Assembly: GCF_000712055.1 (NCBI RefSeq)
Contig: NZ_JOOA01000002.1
Coordinates: 1,054,001-1,118,000 of the forward strand
Length of the DNA: 64,000 bases
Direction of reading: 5' to 3'
From: Ruminococcus sp. HUN007
GTDB taxonomy: Bacteria; Bacillota; Clostridia; Oscillospirales; Ruminococcaceae
Shown here: positions 30,377 through 39,393 of the stretch, piece by piece
Position numbering within the stretch: the stretch's first letter is position 1
Layout of the letters: every line of letters begins with the position of its first letter
Notes under the pieces: model-generated
The model's input: only the letters and a program-made list of their open reading frames with translations
The model's database searches: none
What the model was told of the DNA's origin: nothing
Made by a program: the position numbers and the translations under genes

Positions 30377-32020
30377 TTGAATAATAAGAATTTTATGAAG
30401 ATCACTGCCGCATTTTCACTGACGGCAGTAATGACACTCTCATCATTCTGTTATACTCCGGTCACAGCCTTTTCACCGGCTGAGGCTGAAAAATCAATAA
30501 GCGAACTCGAAGAACTCAAAACAGAAAACAGGGAACACATAGCAGAACTTCAGAAGGAAATTGAAGAATATCAGTCAAAATACGAAGATGTTGAGGCTGA
30601 TGAAAGCGCAAAGCTTGAATACAGAAATGCGCTGACCGAGAAAATGGAACTTCAAAGTCAGAACATCGACTACGTTTCCGGTCAGATAGACAAACTCGAT
30701 GACGAGATCAGCGAGAATGTCCGGAAGATAAATTTAACTGAGACAAGCATTAAAGATGCAGATCTTCAGATCGATGAAAATGTTGATGTTCTCAAGAAAA
30801 GAATACGTGCCTCATACATGGCATCAGGTGATAATATTTCATCGATACTTTCAGGCTCATCTTCATTCTACGATATGCTCGCTAAATTTGAACTTATCGC
30901 CAAGGTCGCAGATCACGACAACAAACTCATTGAAACAATACAGGAACAGATCGACAAGCTCAAAGAGCTGAAATCATCCCTTGAAGCTGAACAGGAAATG
31001 CTTGAGGGCAACCTTGAATCAGAAAAGGAAAAGAAAAGTGAATTCACTGACGCTTTGGAAGAACTCGGAAAAGACTACACTGCCACCCAGGAAGAACTGG
31101 ACAAGCTTGACGGTGTAAAATCAGAGATCCACGAAAGCATAGAAGAACGTCAGAAAGCAATGGCGGAAGAAGAGGAAGAAATCAAGAAACTCGCTTCACA
31201 GGTAGAAGAATTTGAACGTATGATCGCTGAGCATCTGGTAAGCGTATCAGTATCGGTTTCAGAGTCTGAATCCATTGCTGCGTCTGAAGCGGAAAGCAGG
31301 GCCGAGGAATCAAGACGTGCGGAAGAATCAAGACGCGCCGAAGAGTCACGCCGTGCTGAAAGAGCTGCTGAAGAATCAAGACGTGCTGCTGAAGAATCAA
31401 AACGCGCAGCCGAAAACAATGAAAAACCTACAACTGAAGCCCCTGAAGCAGAGACTCCGCCTTCAACTGAACCGGCAACGGAAGCTCCGAAGCAGGAAGA
31501 GCCGGTAGCACCTTCAACTGAGGCTCAGGCTCCCGCTCCGTCATCACAGCCTACCTATTCAAGCGGATTCGGCTGGCCTGTGGCAAACGGTTACGGAAAA
31601 ATCACCAGTCCTTTCGGAACAAGATGGGGAACACTTCACAAGGGTGTTGACATAACAGCTTCGGACGGTGACACCATCATGGGCAAGGCTGTTGTAGCCG
31701 CCTGCGACGGTATCGTATTCTCAGTTGAAAACAAATGTACCCACAACTACGGAAAGAGCTCAAGCTGCGGATGCGGCGGCGGATACGGAAGGTATCTTGT
31801 AATAAGACACAACGACGGAAAGTACTGTACACTGTACGCTCACTTAAGCTCAGTTTCTGTCAGCGTTGGTCAGAGTGTTTCACAGGGCGAAGTTATCGGA
31901 TATGCCGGATCCACCGGATATTCAACAGGCGCTCACCTTCACTTTGAAGTACGTCACTGGCCTTTCGCATGGACTTCCGACAACGCTATCGATCCGGAAC
32001 AGTTCATTTCAAATCCTTAA
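30377..32020 (+). CDS. Secreted coiled-coil M23 peptidase (EnvC/PcsB-like), TTG start
   Basis: 547 residues. The start is TTG at 30377, eight bases after AAAGGA; the next ATG (30395) has no ribosome site. A signal peptide ends near TPVTAFSPAEA. Then comes a long coiled coil (about 40-290), an Arg/Glu/Ser-rich repeat (EESRRAEESRRAE type, about 300-345), a Pro/Thr/Glu linker, and a C-terminal LytM/M23 metallopeptidase (about 415-547) with the zinc ligands in HKGVD and HLHFEV and a Cys-rich insert (CTHNYGKSSSCGCGGGY). M23 enzymes cut peptidoglycan cross-links; the coiled-coil layout fits activators of daughter-cell separation. The Cys-rich insert between the zinc motifs is unusual and could bind metal. 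The gene stands alone, with a hairpin after the stop. Confidence 0.9.
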   Translation: MNNKNFMKITAAFSLTAVMTLSSFCYTPVTAFSPAEAEKSISELEELKTENREHIAELQKEIEEYQSKYEDVEADESAKLEYRNALTEKMELQSQNIDYVSGQIDKLDDEISENVRKINLTETSIKDADLQIDENVDVLKKRIRASYMASGDNISSILSGSSSFYDMLAKFELIAKVADHDNKLIETIQEQIDKLKELKSSLEAEQEMLEGNLESEKEKKSEFTDALEELGKDYTATQEELDKLDGVKSEIHESIEERQKAMAEEEEEIKKLASQVEEFERMIAEHLVSVSVSVSESESIAASEAESRAEESRRAEESRRAEESRRAERAAEESRRAAEESKRAAENNEKPTTEAPEAETPPSTEPATEAPKQEEPVAPSTEAQAPAPSSQPTYSSGFGWPVANGYGKITSPFGTRWGTLHKGVDITASDGDTIMGKAVVAACDGIVFSVENKCTHNYGKSSSCGCGGGYGRYLVIRHNDGKYCTLYAHLSSVSVSVGQSVSQGEVIGYAGSTGYSTGAHLHFEVRHWPFAWTSDNAIDPEQFISNP

Positions 32021-32085
32021 GTGTGATGCATTAAGCACAGTTAAGGAACAACCAACGCTTAAAAGTATTTTTACTTTAAGATACA

Positions 32086-32115
32086 AAACACTGACAGGTT
32101 ACCTGTCACTGTTTT
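32086..32115 (+). terminator. Terminator after the M23 gene
   Basis: AAAACA-CTGACAGG and CCTGTCA-C-TGTTTT form a hairpin around a TTA loop with A-run and T-run flanks (bidirectional). Confidence 0.7.
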
Positions 32116-32149
32116 CATAAACCATTTTACTATAAGGAGAGTTTTAATC

Positions 32150-32356
32150 ATGGACGGAATGTCAAAAACAAACGAAGAGATCTGCCACTGCAAGAAGGTA
32201 ACAGTCAACGATATTGACCGTGCTCTTCACACAGAAAAGAAGTTCACAGACGTAACAGAGGCTTTCAAGACTGTTCAGGAAGTTACTTCATGTTCAACAG
32301 GCTGCGGCGGATGCTACGAAAAGATACTCGATACTATTTCAGATCTTATGCACTGA
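32150..32356 (+). CDS. BFD-like [2Fe-2S] protein
   Basis: 68 residues with the bacterioferritin-associated-ferredoxin pattern: CHCKKVT near the N-terminus and CSTGCGGC near the C-terminus, giving the four cysteines that hold the cluster. The family moves electrons, for example to release iron from bacterioferritin or as a domain of oxidoreductases. A clear AAGGAGAG precedes the ATG. It is followed 32 bases later by a small unknown gene with its own GGAGG. Confidence 0.85.
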   Translation: MDGMSKTNEEICHCKKVTVNDIDRALHTEKKFTDVTEAFKTVQEVTSCSTGCGGCYEKILDTISDLMH

Positions 32357-32388
32357 TCACCTGTTGAAACAGGAACGGAGGTATCAAT

Positions 32389-32739
32389 ATGTTCAATGCA
32401 GGAAATGCTCAGAGTATTGCTGCAGAGATCAGCAAGCTCTACACGGCTATGGAAGACATCGGAAGCTATACACCTGAAGAATGTGCGGCGTGTGATACAC
32501 TGTACAGAAAAATGGTTGAAGTATCCGTTGAACTTGCAGCCAAGAAATGCACAGACGAAGCCACTGTGATCAACGACATCGTTAAAAGAGGCTTCGGCTC
32601 AGAGGAAAGCCAGTTCAATGACTTTGAAAAGGCTTCATTCAGACTCGTGGGAAACACTGAAAAATTCAGAAACTACTGTTACTACCGCATCATCAAGCTC
32701 GAGCTTGACATGATCGCAGACGCCTTCGAGATCGAATAA
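32389..32739 (+). CDS. Small unknown protein after the BFD-like gene
   Basis: 116 residues, mainly helical, no membrane segment, three to five cysteines (ECAACDTLY, KKCTDEA, NYCYYR) but no recognisable iron motif. I do not recognise a family. It probably forms an operon with the [2Fe-2S] gene (32-base gap, GGAGG 7 bases before the ATG) and may be a partner; the terminator after it is strong. Confidence 0.65.
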   Translation: MFNAGNAQSIAAEISKLYTAMEDIGSYTPEECAACDTLYRKMVEVSVELAAKKCTDEATVINDIVKRGFGSEESQFNDFEKASFRLVGNTEKFRNYCYYRIIKLELDMIADAFEIE

Positions 32740-32746
32740 TTTAAAA

Positions 32747-32790
32747 CAAAACCGCTTCCGGAGAGAATACTTTCCGGAAGCGGTTTTGTT
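32747..32790. terminator. Bidirectional terminator between convergent genes
   Basis: AAACCGCTTCCGGA (32748-32761) pairs with TCCGGAAGCGGTTT (32772-32785) around an 11-base loop, with A- and T-rich flanks. It lies between the small unknown gene (+) and the LRR-dockerin gene (-). Confidence 0.88.
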
Positions 32791-32793
32791 ATA

Positions 32794-34479
32794 TCAGAAT
32801 TTCTCAATTATTTTCGCAACAAACTGCTTTATCGCAGCAAGATCATCAAGACCCACATCACCGTTTTTATTTACATCCGCAGCATTTCTCTGTTCTGACG
32901 TCATGTCCTGTTTGTCAGCAAGTATAACTGCGAGGAGCGAAACATCAGTAATATCCACCTTTCCGTCTCCGCTTACATCGCCCGTGACCGCTTTTGATGC
33001 GGTACTTTCAGGTTTTATATACTCAATCTTAAGCGGAAGCTCTTTTTTCCATTTTTCTTCAAATTCTTTTATCGCCTTCGCCTCTTCAGCGTATACCGTA
33101 AGATTCGGACAGTTTTCAAAATTCTTTTCCATTATCCAGACGGAAGACGGTACCGTTACTGACTCAAGAGAATCAGAATCGGAAAATGCATTTTCCTTAA
33201 GCTGTTCCGTACCTGATGAGATTTTTACTCTTTTAAGATTTCTGCAGCCATTAAATGCAGCTTCACTCACAGACTTTATTCCTGAAGGAACAGTGTATTC
33301 CTCTCCTTCTCTGTTGTCAGGGTACTTAACAAGATCTTTTGAAACTGCTCCGCCAGCCCAGTTCGTCTGTCTGAAAAGAACACCGTCTTCGTCATAGTAA
33401 TTCTTATTGTCCTCTGACACCTTTATGCGCTCAAGATCGGAACAGCTTAAAAAAGCATGATTTCCAATGGATTTTACAGAAGAAGGTATCTCAAAGGTTT
33501 TAAACGATCTGCAGTTAAAGAAAGCGAGATCTCCTATTGATGTTATCTTATCGCTCAGATCTATCTTTTCCAGATTCACACAATCAGCAAATGTTTCCTT
33601 TTCAATTTTCGTTAATCCTCCAGGCAGTGTTATATCAACAAGCCAGATGCACGATTCAAAAGCACCGAATCCTATTTCAGTTATTCCTGACGGAAGTATA
33701 ACCTCATCCAGTGCAGTACCAGCAAAGGCCTGACTGCCTATCTTTCTGACCGTATCAGGAATAGTGATCTCTCCAAAATAAGTGCATCCTGTAAAACCTC
33801 CAAGTCCTGCACCAATAGCTGTAACAGGCTTTCCGTCGATGCTGGCAGGGATATTCGCTTTGTGAAGACGTTTGTCTGCTGACACAAGTGTCATTTCCCC
33901 GTTATATTCAGAATACCTGATAAGTGAAGAGGCATTTTCATATTTAATGCCAAGCGATGAAGCATATTCCGAAGCCTTCTTTTCATCATATCCGTAAAGT
34001 CTGAACTCTTCAATAGGTGATATTTCATCTGTACTTTCATCGTACATAAATCCGAACGCACAGTCGCCGATGGATTCGACAGAATCAGGAACGACAAATT
34101 CCTTAAGATTCGGGCAGTTAAGAAACGCGCCCTTGCCTATGGATTCAACCGTATCAGGAATGATGACATATCCTGTTTCCGATCCGTAAAATGCGCCTTC
34201 GCCGATCGAAGTTACAATATATACTTCGTCTTCAGCAGTAAGTACAGCCGGAACCGTGACATCGGATCTTTCATGCAGAAGATATGACATGATCTCTGCC
34301 GTTCCGTCATCATTTATCTTCACCAGAAAAGCATCATCACTTGTCTGGAAATAATCATCATCTGAATCTGATGTTTCAAAGAGAGTAGTGCCGGCATTTT
34401 CAGCATAAACTGCCGGTGCTGAAAATGCAAAAGAAAATGTTAATAATAAAGCTGCTATAAAAGATACTGATTTTTTCAA
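32794..34479 (-). CDS. Secreted BspA-type leucine-rich-repeat protein with dockerin, TTG start
   Basis: 561 residues when started at TTG 34479, which has GGGGGAG about 7 bases before it; the longer frame would overlap the upstream gene and lacks a signal. N-terminal signal peptide (SFIAALLLTFSFAFSAPAVYA). Residues about 80-470 hold many LRR_5 repeats (I-GxxAFxxCxxLxxIxIPDSVxxI type, e.g. SIGKGAFLNCPNLKEFVVPD). The C-terminus (about 495-555) is a type I dockerin with DVSGDGKVDITD and DVNKNGDVGLDD. The LRRs are usually adhesive; the dockerin should dock it on a scaffoldin, so this is likely a non-catalytic cellulosome subunit binding substrate or partner cells. No active site seen. Confidence 0.88.
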   Translation of the reverse strand: MKKSVSFIAALLLTFSFAFSAPAVYAENAGTTLFETSDSDDDYFQTSDDAFLVKINDDGTAEIMSYLLHERSDVTVPAVLTAEDEVYIVTSIGEGAFYGSETGYVIIPDTVESIGKGAFLNCPNLKEFVVPDSVESIGDCAFGFMYDESTDEISPIEEFRLYGYDEKKASEYASSLGIKYENASSLIRYSEYNGEMTLVSADKRLHKANIPASIDGKPVTAIGAGLGGFTGCTYFGEITIPDTVRKIGSQAFAGTALDEVILPSGITEIGFGAFESCIWLVDITLPGGLTKIEKETFADCVNLEKIDLSDKITSIGDLAFFNCRSFKTFEIPSSVKSIGNHAFLSCSDLERIKVSEDNKNYYDEDGVLFRQTNWAGGAVSKDLVKYPDNREGEEYTVPSGIKSVSEAAFNGCRNLKRVKISSGTEQLKENAFSDSDSLESVTVPSSVWIMEKNFENCPNLTVYAEEAKAIKEFEEKWKKELPLKIEYIKPESTASKAVTGDVSGDGKVDITDVSLLAVILADKQDMTSEQRNAADVNKNGDVGLDDLAAIKQFVAKIIEKF

Positions 34480-34555
34480 ATTAATTTCTCCCCCTGTTTC
34501 GCTTCGGATCTTTTCGTAAATCACCGGATCATCCGAATGACCCTGATCTGCTTTT

Positions 34556-35719
34556 TTACGACCTTTTAACTTCCTGGTCAAGGAACGAAATGTCTTCTCT
34601 GTCAAGGTCGCCGGAAGCAGTCATTTTTTCGATATCTTCCCTGGAATACTTTGACCCCGGATAGAGAACGACCACGGAATGGTCACCGTAGGTAAGGAAG
34701 TTTGTTTCGCCGAATTCAGTGTATCGAGTGGCACCGACGGAAACAAGTATTCTTTCAGGACAGCCTGCTGCGTTTAAGTATGCGTTTATGTTTTCAGCCG
34801 GGCCTTCATCCTGCTGATTATTGAACTTGTCAAGCATCCATGCCATGAGCTTACCGTAGATGTAGCTGTAGTCCTTTACCGCACTGTCCTCGCCATACTG
34901 ATGTATCTTTCCGTCACGGACAAGAAAGCTTGCGATACGGTAGTCGTTTAACACGCTGTTTTCGTCAAAGGAACCAAGCGGGACAGCATGAGCGGAAAAT
35001 CCCTTGCTGCAGCTTCCCCAGTTCTTTTTAAGACTGATCTTCCGGGCACCTTCACGTCTTATCGAGCAGTCATTTGAAGCACCGAAGGCAACAGGCTCAA
35101 GTGAGACAAGCCTTGTTCCTTCCCATTTCGCATTAAAGATGACCGCGCATTCAGGTTCTATCTGGAGTTTTTTCTGGTCTTCAGGATAGAGTATCGTATC
35201 AGGATCAAACGGAAATACTGAAAGAAATTCAGGTACTCCATCTGCCTTTCCAGGGATGTATGTCGGGAAGATTGCCTTCGGAGCAGCCGCATCTTCAACT
35301 TTCACATTTACAAAGTCAGACGCCTCCCCCGCCTGTTCAAGATGTCCTGTAAAGTTACCTGCAACGCCGAACGCCGCTGTATTTTTAAGATCTGTATTCA
35401 ATATATTTTCCTCCGTTTCCGCCACACGGTATTCGTATTCTGAAAGTGACGGGATAAATTTTTCTGTTATAAGTTCAGGCGAAGCGATAAGTTTTTCCTT
35501 GCCGGAACGACTCAGTTTCTTCAGCGCATACTCCATTTTTCTTGCGGCAGTGCTGTCATCAGTCTGCCAGAGTGCCTCAAGTTTTTTTACTCCGCGGCTG
35601 CGGGTGTATTTTGCACCGCCGGCTGTTTCGCCGCGGTGCTGTTTAAGCCGCTTTTCAATATCGACGGCGATGCCCGTATAAAGTGAGTCATCGCCGCATC
35701 TTAATATATAAATAAACAT
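34556..35719 (-). CDS. GIY-YIG nuclease domain fused to a large unknown domain
   Basis: 387 residues. Residues 1-80 are a UvrC/YhbQ-type GIY-YIG domain (YILRCGDDSLYTGIAVDIEKRLKQH, with the catalytic Arg and Glu of the fold: EKRLKQH and ARKMEYALKK). From about 100 (AETEENILNTDLKNTAAFGVAGNFTGHLEQ) to the end is a separate globular domain with FGVAGNFTGHLEQAGE and ECAVIFNAKWEG, which looks like the DUF5718 family; I recall no activity for it. Stand-alone YhbQ proteins are about 95 residues. The reading frame is continuous, so this is not an artefact of a stop. The start overlaps the GDPD gene stop by one base, which suggests co-transcription. Confidence 0.7.
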   Translation of the reverse strand: MFIYILRCGDDSLYTGIAVDIEKRLKQHRGETAGGAKYTRSRGVKKLEALWQTDDSTAARKMEYALKKLSRSGKEKLIASPELITEKFIPSLSEYEYRVAETEENILNTDLKNTAAFGVAGNFTGHLEQAGEASDFVNVKVEDAAAPKAIFPTYIPGKADGVPEFLSVFPFDPDTILYPEDQKKLQIEPECAVIFNAKWEGTRLVSLEPVAFGASNDCSIRREGARKISLKKNWGSCSKGFSAHAVPLGSFDENSVLNDYRIASFLVRDGKIHQYGEDSAVKDYSYIYGKLMAWMLDKFNNQQDEGPAENINAYLNAAGCPERILVSVGATRYTEFGETNFLTYGDHSVVVLYPGSKYSREDIEKMTASGDLDREDISFLDQEVKRS

Positions 35720-37473
35720 TATCTGTAAAGGAACGTCTGCAGTATTTCTGCAAGGCTCTTTCTGTCGTTCTTTCTCGCCAGGATCTTTCTTGCGAGGACC
35801 GGGTTGTCCGTTATGATGCTGTCAACGTCAAGTCCCTTCATTCTGTTGATAAGCGGCTTGGTGTTTACGGTCCAGACGTGAACCTCCTTGCCGGCATTGT
35901 GAGCAGCCTTTACAAAGTTTTCATTTACAACTGCAAATTTCACGCTGAAGAAATCGGCATATTTAAGCGAAGTAGGATCGCCGTAGAGCATATTGGAAAT
36001 ATATCCGGTACGGATCTCCGGACGCAGTTCCTTCACAAGCTTCAGATAAGGGTATTCCGTCGAAGTGATAACGCACTGTTCTCTCATCTCGTGGCGGTCG
36101 ATAAGTTCAAGTACCTTCGTTACAAGTTCATCTCCCCTTTTCGAGCTTTTTATCTCGATATTGAGATTGATCTTACTCTTGCACGCTGTCAGTACTTCAT
36201 CGAGCGTCGGAATATATGCATCGGAAAAAGAACTGTTGAAAAAGCTTCCGGCATCAAGTCTTGAAAGCTCCTCATAGGTAAGTGTATATGCAGGTTTGTT
36301 GGCACCGGTGGTTCTTTTAAGGCTGGTGTCATGGAGAAGGAAAACCTCTCCGTCTGCTGAAAGCTGAACGTCTATTTCGATATAGTCGGAACCGGATTCG
36401 ATGGCATATTCAACACCGTACATCGTATTTTCCGGAACAAATTTTGCACCTCCGCGGTGCGCTGTTACAGTGGTACTAATAAAGATTTCCTCCAGTACAT
36501 GTGAACCGTTTACCACATAACCCGCAGCCGAACCGATATCGGCCACGAAAACTATTATGATAAGAACGGTCACTATTTTTCTTCTTAATCCCTTAGGCTG
36601 TCTTACAAGCGGTTTTCCGCTTGTTCTGTGTTTGCTCTGGAACATGAACAGAAGCGCAATGTTGGAAATATATCCGAATGCACCTGCAAGGAAAGCAAGC
36701 ACGTAGTACATGATATTTTCAGTTCTTATCAGATAGACAAGAGCAGAATTCTTTTTTCCGAAGAACCGGATCACGAGGGCCGCAATGACCACGATCGTAA
36801 GATAGATCAGAAACAGTGCAAGTCCGGTAATAAGGTTGACGGCTATCAGATGTACCGTCCTGCGGAAAAAATGCTTCATTTCTTCCCTTCGTCCGGAAAT
36901 CGATCTTCCGAATTTCTGAGTGGAGAATGAAAACAGAAAAATAACCGCTACCGCCGATATCGCACCAATGTACTTTACCGGAATGCCCCTGAAAATAAAC
37001 TTTACACAGCTTGCAAGTATATCAAGTCTGTCGAACAGTATGACGGTCATATGAAAACAAAGCAAAGGGAAAATTGCCGCCATCTGCAGATAGATCTTTA
37101 TGCCGTATCTCCGGCTCGTCTTACTCAGATGAACAAGTCCGTCCGCAAACATGTCACTCACCGATGGCCGTATTCCCCGCGCGTATTTACGGTAACACAT
37201 CCAGATACAGCAGACCTCATAGTAAGATATACATATGAGTATGAGTATCATGGACAGAGTCATTACGATCATAAGAGGGTTTTTCATAAGTCTCGCGACG
37301 TTTTTTGTCGTGATGAACATTATTCCTGCATTGTTCGTGGCTATATTCATAAGCCGGGCTATAAGCGGAACAAACAGGATGAAGGCGGATGCTTTGAATA
37401 TAAATTCAAATGCCGCAAGCGAAATAAAATTGTCCTTAATAAGCCGGAAGAAATAACCGCATGTTTTCTTCAC
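35719..37473 (-). CDS. Membrane glycerophosphodiester phosphodiesterase (GDPD), GTG start
   Basis: 584 residues. The N-terminal half (about 1-325) has about eight membrane helices, and a GDPD catalytic domain follows: VTAHRGGAKFVPENT (His 1 and the HRG motif), EIDVQLSADGEVFLLHD (metal glutamate/aspartate and His 2) and LNIEIKSS. It hydrolyses glycerophosphodiesters; membrane-linked forms are common in Firmicutes, some acting on lipoteichoic-acid turnover. The start is GTG at 37473 with GAGGTGG about 6 bases before. A promoter is at 37531-37559. It overlaps the GIY-YIG gene by one base. Confidence 0.9.
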   Translation of the reverse strand: MKKTCGYFFRLIKDNFISLAAFEFIFKASAFILFVPLIARLMNIATNNAGIMFITTKNVARLMKNPLMIVMTLSMILILICISYYEVCCIWMCYRKYARGIRPSVSDMFADGLVHLSKTSRRYGIKIYLQMAAIFPLLCFHMTVILFDRLDILASCVKFIFRGIPVKYIGAISAVAVIFLFSFSTQKFGRSISGRREEMKHFFRRTVHLIAVNLITGLALFLIYLTIVVIAALVIRFFGKKNSALVYLIRTENIMYYVLAFLAGAFGYISNIALLFMFQSKHRTSGKPLVRQPKGLRRKIVTVLIIIVFVADIGSAAGYVVNGSHVLEEIFISTTVTAHRGGAKFVPENTMYGVEYAIESGSDYIEIDVQLSADGEVFLLHDTSLKRTTGANKPAYTLTYEELSRLDAGSFFNSSFSDAYIPTLDEVLTACKSKINLNIEIKSSKRGDELVTKVLELIDRHEMREQCVITSTEYPYLKLVKELRPEIRTGYISNMLYGDPTSLKYADFFSVKFAVVNENFVKAAHNAGKEVHVWTVNTKPLINRMKGLDVDSIITDNPVLARKILARKNDRKSLAEILQTFLYR

Positions 37474-37530
37474 TCTTATCCACCTCTTGCAGTTTATACT
37501 ATATTTTGCATCCCTAAAACATACAAATTT

Positions 37531-37559
37531 ATTATATCACACAAAAGTCTCAAATGCAA
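37531..37559 (-). promoter_or_regulatory. GDPD promoter
   Basis: TTGCAT (37554-37559), 17-base spacer, TATAAT (37531-37536) on the minus strand, 58 bases upstream of the GTG start. Confidence 0.7.
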
Positions 37560-37751
37560 TGTATTTTCATAAGTGCCTGATCGTTTTCCTGTGAAATCCG
37601 TCCGTCAGTTATAGGAACAATATATAGAAATAATTCTTTCAAGATTGTGCGATAATGCAATTGTATTATTTTTTATAATATGCTACAATAGAAGAACAGA
37701 TATTTTTACATTATCGGTACAATAACAATACAGGTATTTTTATAAGCACTG

Positions 37752-37830
37752 TTTTCCTGAACGCATCACTGATCAGAACGATATCCGGGTTCCGCCGGAT
37801 ATTCTGAAAACAGATCAGCGTTCATCGGTA
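37752..37830. repeat. Palindromic intergenic repeat, copy E (short)
   Basis: Outer arms TGAACGCATCACTGATCAG and CAGATCAGCGTTCA, internal hairpin ATATCCGG-GTTCCG-CCGGATAT (37781-37802). Shorter than the other copies and lying 41 bases before the glgA start. The remaining gap (37561-37751) is AT-rich with a possible TATAAT but no clear -35 and no gene. Confidence 0.65.
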
Positions 37831-37870
37831 ATCAGTACTTACATCATAGATATTGAAAGGAATCATATAT

Positions 37871-39322
37871 ATGAAAAAAATTCTATTTGCTGCTTCAGAA
37901 TGTGTTCCGTTCATAAAAACAGGCGGACTTGCCGACGTTGTCGGAACACTTCCGCAGACTCTTGACAGAACAAAATACGAAGCTGCAGTTATAATGCCGT
38001 ACTATACTTTCATTCCGCAGGAGTACCGAAACAACTTCCAGTACATCCATCATTTCTACATGGACTACGGCAAAAGAAAAGGCAACTTCCATGTCGGAAT
38101 CATGAAATACGAAATGAACGGAATAACATATTATTTTGTTGACAACGAATATTATTTCGGCGGTGACAGACCTTATTCCGATCCGAAGTTCGACATCGAG
38201 CGCTTTACCTTCTTCTGCAAGGCAGTTCTTGCGATAATGCCCGTAATCAACTTCAAGCCGGACATCATCCACTGCCACGACTGGCAGGCTGCTCTCATAC
38301 CTGTATTTCTTCATTCGATGTATGCTGAAAATCCGTTCTACTTCGGAACAAAGACGATAATGACTATCCACAACCTGAAATTTCAGGGTATATGGGACAT
38401 CAAGACTTTCGAATACAACACTGACCTTCCGGGCTACATGTTCACACCGGACAAGCTGGAATTCAAGAAGGATGCGAACATGCTCAAGGGCGGTATGGTA
38501 TACGCTGACTACATTTCAACTGTCAGCGAGACATACGCAAATGAGATTCAGAACGAATACTACGGCGAGGGACTTGACGGCCTTCTCCGCGCAAGGAACA
38601 ATTCTCTCTGCGGTATCATAAACGGCATCGACTACAGCATCTACAATCCGGAAACAGATGACGAGATCTACAAGAAGTACAACATCGACAATTTCCGTGA
38701 AGGAAAAGATGCAAACAAGATGGAACTTCAGCGTGAACTCGGGCTTCCTGTTGACAAGAACAAGTTCATGATCGCCATCATCTCACGTCTGACAGACCAG
38801 AAGGGCCTCGACCTTGTAAACTGGGTACTCGACAGGATCGTGGATGAAAACACTCAGCTCGTTGTTCTCGGAACCGGCGAACAGCGCTACGAAAACACAT
38901 TCAGACACTACCAGGGCATCAAACCGGAAAGAATGTCAGCAAACATCTTCTTCTCGGAAAACCGCGCCCACAAGATATACGCAGCTGCCGACGCAATGCT
39001 CGTCCCTTCACGTTTCGAACCGTGCGGACTTACACAGCTCATCTCGCTCAAGTACGGTACAGTTCCGATAGTACGTGAAACAGGCGGCCTCAAGGACAGC
39101 GTCGAAGCCTACAACGAATACTACAACACCGGCACAGGCTTCTCGTTCACAAACTACAACGCCGACGAAATGCTCGGCATAATCAACTACGCAAAGCACG
39201 TTTACTACGACATGCCGAAGGGATGGGACGACATAGTAAAACGCGGAATGCAGCAGAATTTCTCGTGGGATCATTCTGCGAGAAAATACGAAGAACTTTA
39301 CGACAAAGTTCTTGGATGGTAA
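37871..39322 (+). CDS. glgA: Glycogen synthase (ADP-glucose, GT5)
   Basis: 483 residues, full length. It extends alpha-1,4-glucan from ADP-glucose. Seen: N-terminal KTGGLADVVG (ADP-glucose binding loop), HCHDWQAAL, the E377-type region PSRFEPCGLTQLISLKYGTVPIVRETGGL (catalytic glutamate pair of the GT-B fold) and SRLTDQKGLDL. The start is ATG 37871 with AAAGG upstream; an in-frame TTG at 37853 is not preceded by a ribosome site. The last 825 bases plus terminator are duplicated at 49389-50284. The strong bidirectional hairpin 39344-39380 follows the stop. Other glycogen genes are not adjacent. Confidence 0.95.
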   Translation: MKKILFAASECVPFIKTGGLADVVGTLPQTLDRTKYEAAVIMPYYTFIPQEYRNNFQYIHHFYMDYGKRKGNFHVGIMKYEMNGITYYFVDNEYYFGGDRPYSDPKFDIERFTFFCKAVLAIMPVINFKPDIIHCHDWQAALIPVFLHSMYAENPFYFGTKTIMTIHNLKFQGIWDIKTFEYNTDLPGYMFTPDKLEFKKDANMLKGGMVYADYISTVSETYANEIQNEYYGEGLDGLLRARNNSLCGIINGIDYSIYNPETDDEIYKKYNIDNFREGKDANKMELQRELGLPVDKNKFMIAIISRLTDQKGLDLVNWVLDRIVDENTQLVVLGTGEQRYENTFRHYQGIKPERMSANIFFSENRAHKIYAAADAMLVPSRFEPCGLTQLISLKYGTVPIVRETGGLKDSVEAYNEYYNTGTGFSFTNYNADEMLGIINYAKHVYYDMPKGWDDIVKRGMQQNFSWDHSARKYEELYDKVLGW

Positions 39323-39393
39323 TGAAATTTTTATTGATATGTCAAAAGCCACTCATGAAAAACACATGAGTGGCTTTTTTGCGATGTATTTAT
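38498..39393. repeat. Direct repeat, copy 1 (glgA 3' end plus terminator)
   Basis: 896 bases identical in length and nearly identical in sequence to 49389-50284 (about 23 substitutions by eye, no indels). It covers the last 825 bases of glgA, the spacer and the terminator. Similarity stops abruptly at 39393/50284. Confidence 0.95.
39344..39380. terminator. glgA terminator (copy 1)
   Basis: AAAAGCCACTCATG (39344-39357) pairs with CATGAGTGGCTTTT (39365-39378), followed by T6. The A-run at its left makes it also useful for the minus-strand ATPase gene. Confidence 0.9.

Noticed and set aside
31150..31419. Minus-strand Arg/Ser/Ala repeat frames
   Set aside because: Mirror of the low-complexity EESRRAEE coding region of the M23 peptidase.
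37895..38371. 158-codon minus-strand frame over glgA
   Set aside because: Shadow of the glgA frame; no start signal.
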